64,000 nucleotides of DNA, from assembly GCA_019054805.1 (NCBI GenBank), contig JAHQIY010000043.1:62001-126000 (forward strand), given 5' to 3'. Under the pieces are notes generated by a model. The model saw only the letters and a list, made by a program, of their open reading frames with translations, searched no databases and was not told where the DNA came from. A program made the position numbers and the translations under genes. Positions 60,753-64,000 of this stretch are shown here, piece by piece. How positions within the stretch are numbered: the first letter of the stretch is position 1; each line of letters starts with the position of its first letter. The stretch is from Brachionus manjavacas. Lineage: Eukaryota; Rotifera; Eurotatoria; Ploima; Brachionidae.

Positions 60753-62018
60753 ATGCAAATACTCTCTAGTCTACTAGGAATGATAGTGCTGCTTGGTATA
60801 GCTTACGCATTTTCTATGAATCGTAAGTTAATAAATCTAAGAACGGTTTTTGGTGCTTTTTCCATTCAATTTTTGATTGGCGCATTTGTGTTATTTGTGC
60901 CTATAGGGAAAGACCTTCTTCAACATGTCTCAAATGGAATCAATGCTGTTTTAGGTTATTCTGCTGATGGTATTGGATTCCTATTTGGTGGTTTGGCAAG
61001 CGACCAAATGTTTGAATTATTTGGGGGGGGCGGATTTGTTTTCGCTATTCGAGTATTGCCAGTAATCGTATTCTTCTCTGCCTTAGTATCCGTTTTGTAT
61101 TATTTTGGCGTTATGCAAGTTTTCATTCGCATTCTTGGTGGTGGTCTTCAAAAACTGCTAGGTACAAGCAAATATGAATCGATGTCGGCGACAGCAAACA
61201 TCTTTGTAGGGCAAACGGAAGCGCCGCTCGTCATCGCTCCCTACATCAAAAAACTAAGTCGCTCTGAATTGTTCGCTGTGATGTGTGGTGGTCTTGCATC
61301 TATCGCAGGCACTGTGCTCGGTGGTTTTGCAGCAATGGGCGTGAACATGGAATACTTAATTGCAGCCTCATTTATGGCAGCGCCAGGTGGTCTATTGTTT
61401 GCGAAAATTCTCTTGCCTGAAACTAAGACATTACAAGAGCCAGAATCTGGCGATGACAATAACGAAACAACCGAAGAACAAAAGTTGCACAAGCCAAGCA
61501 ACGTTATTGATGCTGCAGCAGAAGGGGCTTCTAATGGTGTCGCTTTAGCCATTAATGTTGGCGGTATGCTTTTAGCATTTATTGCGTTAATAGCGCTTTT
61601 GAATGGTGTATTGGGCCTAATAGGTGGTTTTTTGGGTATGCCTGAACTATCGCTCGAACTCATACTCGGCTACTTATTCTCGCCGCTTGCTGTGATAATT
61701 GGTATTCCATTCGACGAAGCATTCAATGCCGCAACGTTTATTGGTCAAAAGTTAGTACTAAATGAGTTCGTCGCATACGTGAACTTTACTGAATTTTTGG
61801 CTGATACTCCCTTATCTGAGCGCACGACAGCGATTATTACTTTTGCTCTGTGTGGTTTTGCCAATTTTTCAGCTGCAGCGATGTTGTTGGGTGGCCTAGG
61901 TAGTATGGCAAAAGAAAGACGTTCTGAGATTTCTAGCTTGTGTCTGTATGCCATTCTTGCTGGTACGCTATCCAATTTGATGAGTGCTACGATAGCGGGA
62001 TTATTCTTGTCTTTTTAG
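60753..62018 (+). CDS. CNT-family nucleoside transporter (NupC-like)
   Basis: 421-aa inner-membrane symporter of the concentrative nucleoside family. Signature elements: GGGGFVFAIRVLPVIVFFSALVS, the GQTEAPLVIAPYI segment (about 155), CGGLASIAGTVLGG, and GFANFSAAAMLLGGLGSMA near the C-terminus. AAGGAAA precedes the ATG. Following the SAHH-like gene, it suggests import of a nucleoside linked to that enzyme's substrate or product. A run of eight Gs (61023-61030) in the FGGGGF codons is slippage-prone. Confidence 0.93.
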   Translation: MQILSSLLGMIVLLGIAYAFSMNRKLINLRTVFGAFSIQFLIGAFVLFVPIGKDLLQHVSNGINAVLGYSADGIGFLFGGLASDQMFELFGGGGFVFAIRVLPVIVFFSALVSVLYYFGVMQVFIRILGGGLQKLLGTSKYESMSATANIFVGQTEAPLVIAPYIKKLSRSELFAVMCGGLASIAGTVLGGFAAMGVNMEYLIAASFMAAPGGLLFAKILLPETKTLQEPESGDDNNETTEEQKLHKPSNVIDAAAEGASNGVALAINVGGMLLAFIALIALLNGVLGLIGGFLGMPELSLELILGYLFSPLAVIIGIPFDEAFNAATFIGQKLVLNEFVAYVNFTEFLADTPLSERTTAIITFALCGFANFSAAAMLLGGLGSMAKERRSEISSLCLYAILAGTLSNLMSATIAGLFLSF

Positions 62019-62400
62019 GTAATAGGGAAAGGCTTTTAGAGGCTCAAGAAGTCTTTCTCTATCTCTTCCACACCATAGGCATTATCTAGAGCAATTGATT
62101 CGCTAGATGATAAGCTATAAATAACTTCTAAGCCCCGATCGCTAGGAATGTTATCTTATAATCTATTGTTAATCCGAGTTGACTGTGAATAGAAATGGGA
62201 TACTGGATAAGAGCTTTAAGTTCAGAGAGGTTGATTCTGAACGAGATAGAGGGCAAATTACCATTAGGTATATCTATGTGCAGTCTGGCTAGATTGGAAT
62301 CATATAAATCTGATTCCTTTTTAGCTCAGAGAAAAAGGTTGTCAATCATTTAATGAACAACCTGACAATATCAAAAATGAATTGAGATAAGGAGAGATCA
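62019..62400. other. 382-bp region between transporter and solute-binding gene
   Basis: No gene with a start codon. On the minus strand a frame of about 60 codons is open between roughly 62135 and 62330 (containing NGNLPSISFRIN) without a start, perhaps a gene remnant or chance. The promoter of the 62401 gene must lie here. Confidence 0.35.
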
Positions 62401-63180
62401 ATGCGGTACTTAGTTCTCGCTTTAATATTGCTCCCAATTGTTTCATTTGCCTCTTCAAACAAGACAATAAAACTTGCTTACTCAGATATCGAATCCTTCC
62501 CGTTTCAAATGGGGAATGGGAATGATGTCGCAACCCCTCCAGGTATATCAATCGAAATCATAGAACAACTCGCCCATATGTTGCAGTTCAAAGTAGAGTA
62601 TGTGAGGGTACCAGGTAAAAGAGTTCTTCAACATATCAAAACCAATGAAGTGGATGGTGGTTTTATATTTTCCTACAACCATGAGAGAGCTCAATACGCA
62701 CACTATCCTATTATAAATGGGCAAGTTGACAGTGCGTTGCGTATAGCAACGCTAGACTATTTCCTATATAGGCTTAAGATTCAGAAGCTCGAATGGGATG
62801 GGGTAAAGCTATACTCTACTGGCAATAGGCCCGTTGGTGTTCATACGGGTTTTTCAATTATAGATACCTTAAAAGAAAATGAAATTAGCACACTTGAAGT
62901 GTCAAGCACACAACACTTGTTTAAAATGTTGAGAAAAAGGCGAGTAATCGCTGTAGCCGTCCAGAGTAACATCGCTGATAGTTATATCGATGAAAATAAG
63001 CTAGCCAGTATCGAAAAGGTATACCCGCCCATATTAAGCAAATATTATTACTTGATTTTTAGCCATAGGTTTACTGAAAATAACCCTGAGTTAGTTAGGA
63101 AAATATGGAGAACTATCGGTGATATTCGAGAACAGGTGACTGTGAATAGTATTAAAAAATATACCGTAAGACATAACTAG
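62401..63180 (+). CDS. Periplasmic solute-binding-like protein (SBP_bac_3 superfamily)
   Basis: 259 aa with a signal peptide (MRYLVLALILLPIVSFA) and AAGGAGA upstream. The mature chain follows the amino-acid-type binding-protein pattern (KLAYSDIESFPFQMG, PGISIEIIEQLAHML, VDGGFIFSYNHERAQYA, GVHTGFSIIDTLKEN). No ABC permease or ATPase is adjacent, so it may be an orphan sensor or a transporter subunit working in trans. Confidence 0.82.
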   Translation: MRYLVLALILLPIVSFASSNKTIKLAYSDIESFPFQMGNGNDVATPPGISIEIIEQLAHMLQFKVEYVRVPGKRVLQHIKTNEVDGGFIFSYNHERAQYAHYPIINGQVDSALRIATLDYFLYRLKIQKLEWDGVKLYSTGNRPVGVHTGFSIIDTLKENEISTLEVSSTQHLFKMLRKRRVIAVAVQSNIADSYIDENKLASIEKVYPPILSKYYYLIFSHRFTENNPELVRKIWRTIGDIREQVTVNSIKKYTVRHN

Positions 63181-63373
63181 GTGTTGTTTTTACCGGAATA
63201 CCTAAAGGGTAATGTCAATCAATCCCAAAGTGATAGTGGTGGATAATACCTATTGTAAATTTTTATTTTCAACACAAAATAAACGCCAGCTATTCCGTAT
63301 TATACTCTTTCTGAATTAATGGATTAATCTACACCAGAACTGATGAAGTAGTGTTATCTTTCGTCTATGACTG

Positions 63374-63404
63374 CAGGGCAACTAATATAAATACAGTTAC
63401 CCTG
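63374..63404 (-). terminator. Hairpin downstream of partial barrel gene
   Basis: CAGGGCAACT (63374-63383) and AGTTACCCTG (63395-63404) pair with one mismatch. Weak terminator candidate for the minus-strand gene. Confidence 0.45.
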
Positions 63405-63427
63405 ATATGGTCATTTGTTTGGTTTAT

Positions 63428-64000
63428 TTAGAAATAGAATTTTAAACCAGAAATACCAGACCACTGTTCAGATTCCCGATAAGTTTTATAGCTGGCACCG
63501 AGCTCAAGAGCGAAGTGATCTGTAAAGTTGATTTCACTTATCAAAGAGAATTTATTCATCGGATCTTTATCAACATGAGAGTAACGATAGCTAGGAGTCA
63601 ATGTTAAAAAGCTGATAGGCACAAATTTAACGCCAAGATGAGCAGAAGGGCTGTATTCATTAAATTTGCCACTCCCACGTTCTACATCAATTCGATTTAT
63701 GCCCAATGATAGAAATGGGAAAGCACCATTAGCGTAACCGTTAATACCGAGCCCCGCATAATGATCTCGATATTGTGTTTTGCCCGTACTCATTCCTGTA
63801 AATTCGGCTTCAAAAAATACGTGTCTGTTGAATGTTGTCGTTAACGTCGCATATCCACCGACAAGGTCTTGCTCACCTTTTTTAGCGTATGATGAGCCTA
63901 AATATTGCTCAAGGCCATTATTTTGTCCTGCTTGTAATCCAAAACTAAAACTATTGAAATAATTCGTTTCAGCATTCGCTAAATTAGGTGCTATTAAAAT
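63428..64000 (-). CDS. Outer-membrane beta-barrel protein, 5' end cut by window edge
   Basis: Open frame from the window end to stop at 63428 (191 codons including stop). The visible N-terminal part still shows the end of a signal peptide (LIAPNLANA), followed by alternating strands (FSFGLQAG, YATLTTTFN, FFEAEF) and a C-terminal aromatic (LKFYF), as in barrel proteins. An ATG at 63793 gives a shorter frame but is internal, since coding pattern continues upstream. Family not recognised. Confidence 0.75.
   Translation of the reverse strand: MLIAPNLANAETNYFNSFSFGLQAGQNNGLEQYLGSSYAKKGEQDLVGGYATLTTTFNRHVFFEAEFTGMSTGKTQYRDHYAGLGINGYANGAFPFLSLGINRIDVERGSGKFNEYSPSAHLGVKFVPISFLTLTPSYRYSHVDKDPMNKFSLISEINFTDHFALELGASYKTYRESEQWSGISGLKFYF

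Noticed and set aside
62135-62330. Start-less ~60-codon minus-strand frame
   Set aside because: No start codon or recognisable domain; mentioned only as a possible remnant.

Overview
The window is a stretch of the large chromosome of a Vibrio (Gammaproteobacteria). The evidence is toxR-toxS next to htpG, OmpU-type porins, tandem OmpA proteins, a KdgM-type porin, and gene blocks shared with enterobacteria: leuS-lptE, phoH-ybeY-corC-lnt, miaB/ubiF, ptsHI-crr, cysK-cysZ-zipA-ligA, qmcA/nfeD-cnoX-ybbO and htpG-adk-hemH. The species cannot be fixed from the sequence alone.

Bases 1-19,600 are housekeeping. On the minus strand lie lptE (cut by the window edge), leuS, the phoH-ybeY-corC-lnt block, miaB, the sugar phosphotransferase operon ptsH-ptsI-crr, cysK and cysZ. 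ybeL, ubiF, zipA and ligA are on the plus strand. Two composite repeats interrupt this part (about 3,619-3,914 and 15,219-15,548). Each joins REP-like palindromes, a hairpin and an octamer array, (GGATAACT)n on the minus strand, placed in the 3' UTR of lnt and of cysZ.

Bases 19,600-50,300 are largely envelope and stress functions. A porin plus UPF0319 gene pair occurs twice (20,031-21,969 and 44,262-46,139). Between the copies are qmcA/nfeD, the chaperedoxin cnoX, two SDR-type enzymes, and a tightly coupled four-gene operon of unknown function (27,251-29,517: two DUF1538 membrane proteins, a P-II-like protein and a CBS-pair protein). Then come yfcE, a Rdx-family protein, a TSUP transporter, toxR-toxS, heat-shock htpG with a sigma-32-like promoter, adk, hemH, a KdgM-like porin beside a CadC/ToxR-type regulator and a small barrel protein, and a copA-DUF411 copper operon under a CueR-type promoter. 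gltX and two tandem ompA genes follow. An IS3-family element (50,308-51,616, 3-bp target duplication) has landed between the second ompA and its terminator.

Bases 52,370-64,000 look like a genomic island. The left edge is a 3' fragment of a tRNA-Arg(CCT) gene with its terminator, beside a tyrosine integrase, an uncharacterised 351-aa protein, an AlpA-like regulator and a VapE-type primase/helicase. A candidate cargo pair follows: a 437-aa glycine-zipper protein with a LysM-like segment, overlapping a 130-aa membrane protein. Next come a LysR regulator divergent from an S-adenosylhomocysteinase-like gene and a CNT nucleoside transporter, then a periplasmic solute-binding-like protein and an outer-membrane barrel cut by the window edge. 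The right att site is not visible, so the right boundary is unknown.

The most promising uncharacterised material is the DUF1538/P-II/CBS operon, the 437-aa/130-aa island pair, the atypical SAH-hydrolase-like gene with its transporter, and the octamer-repeat 3' UTRs.
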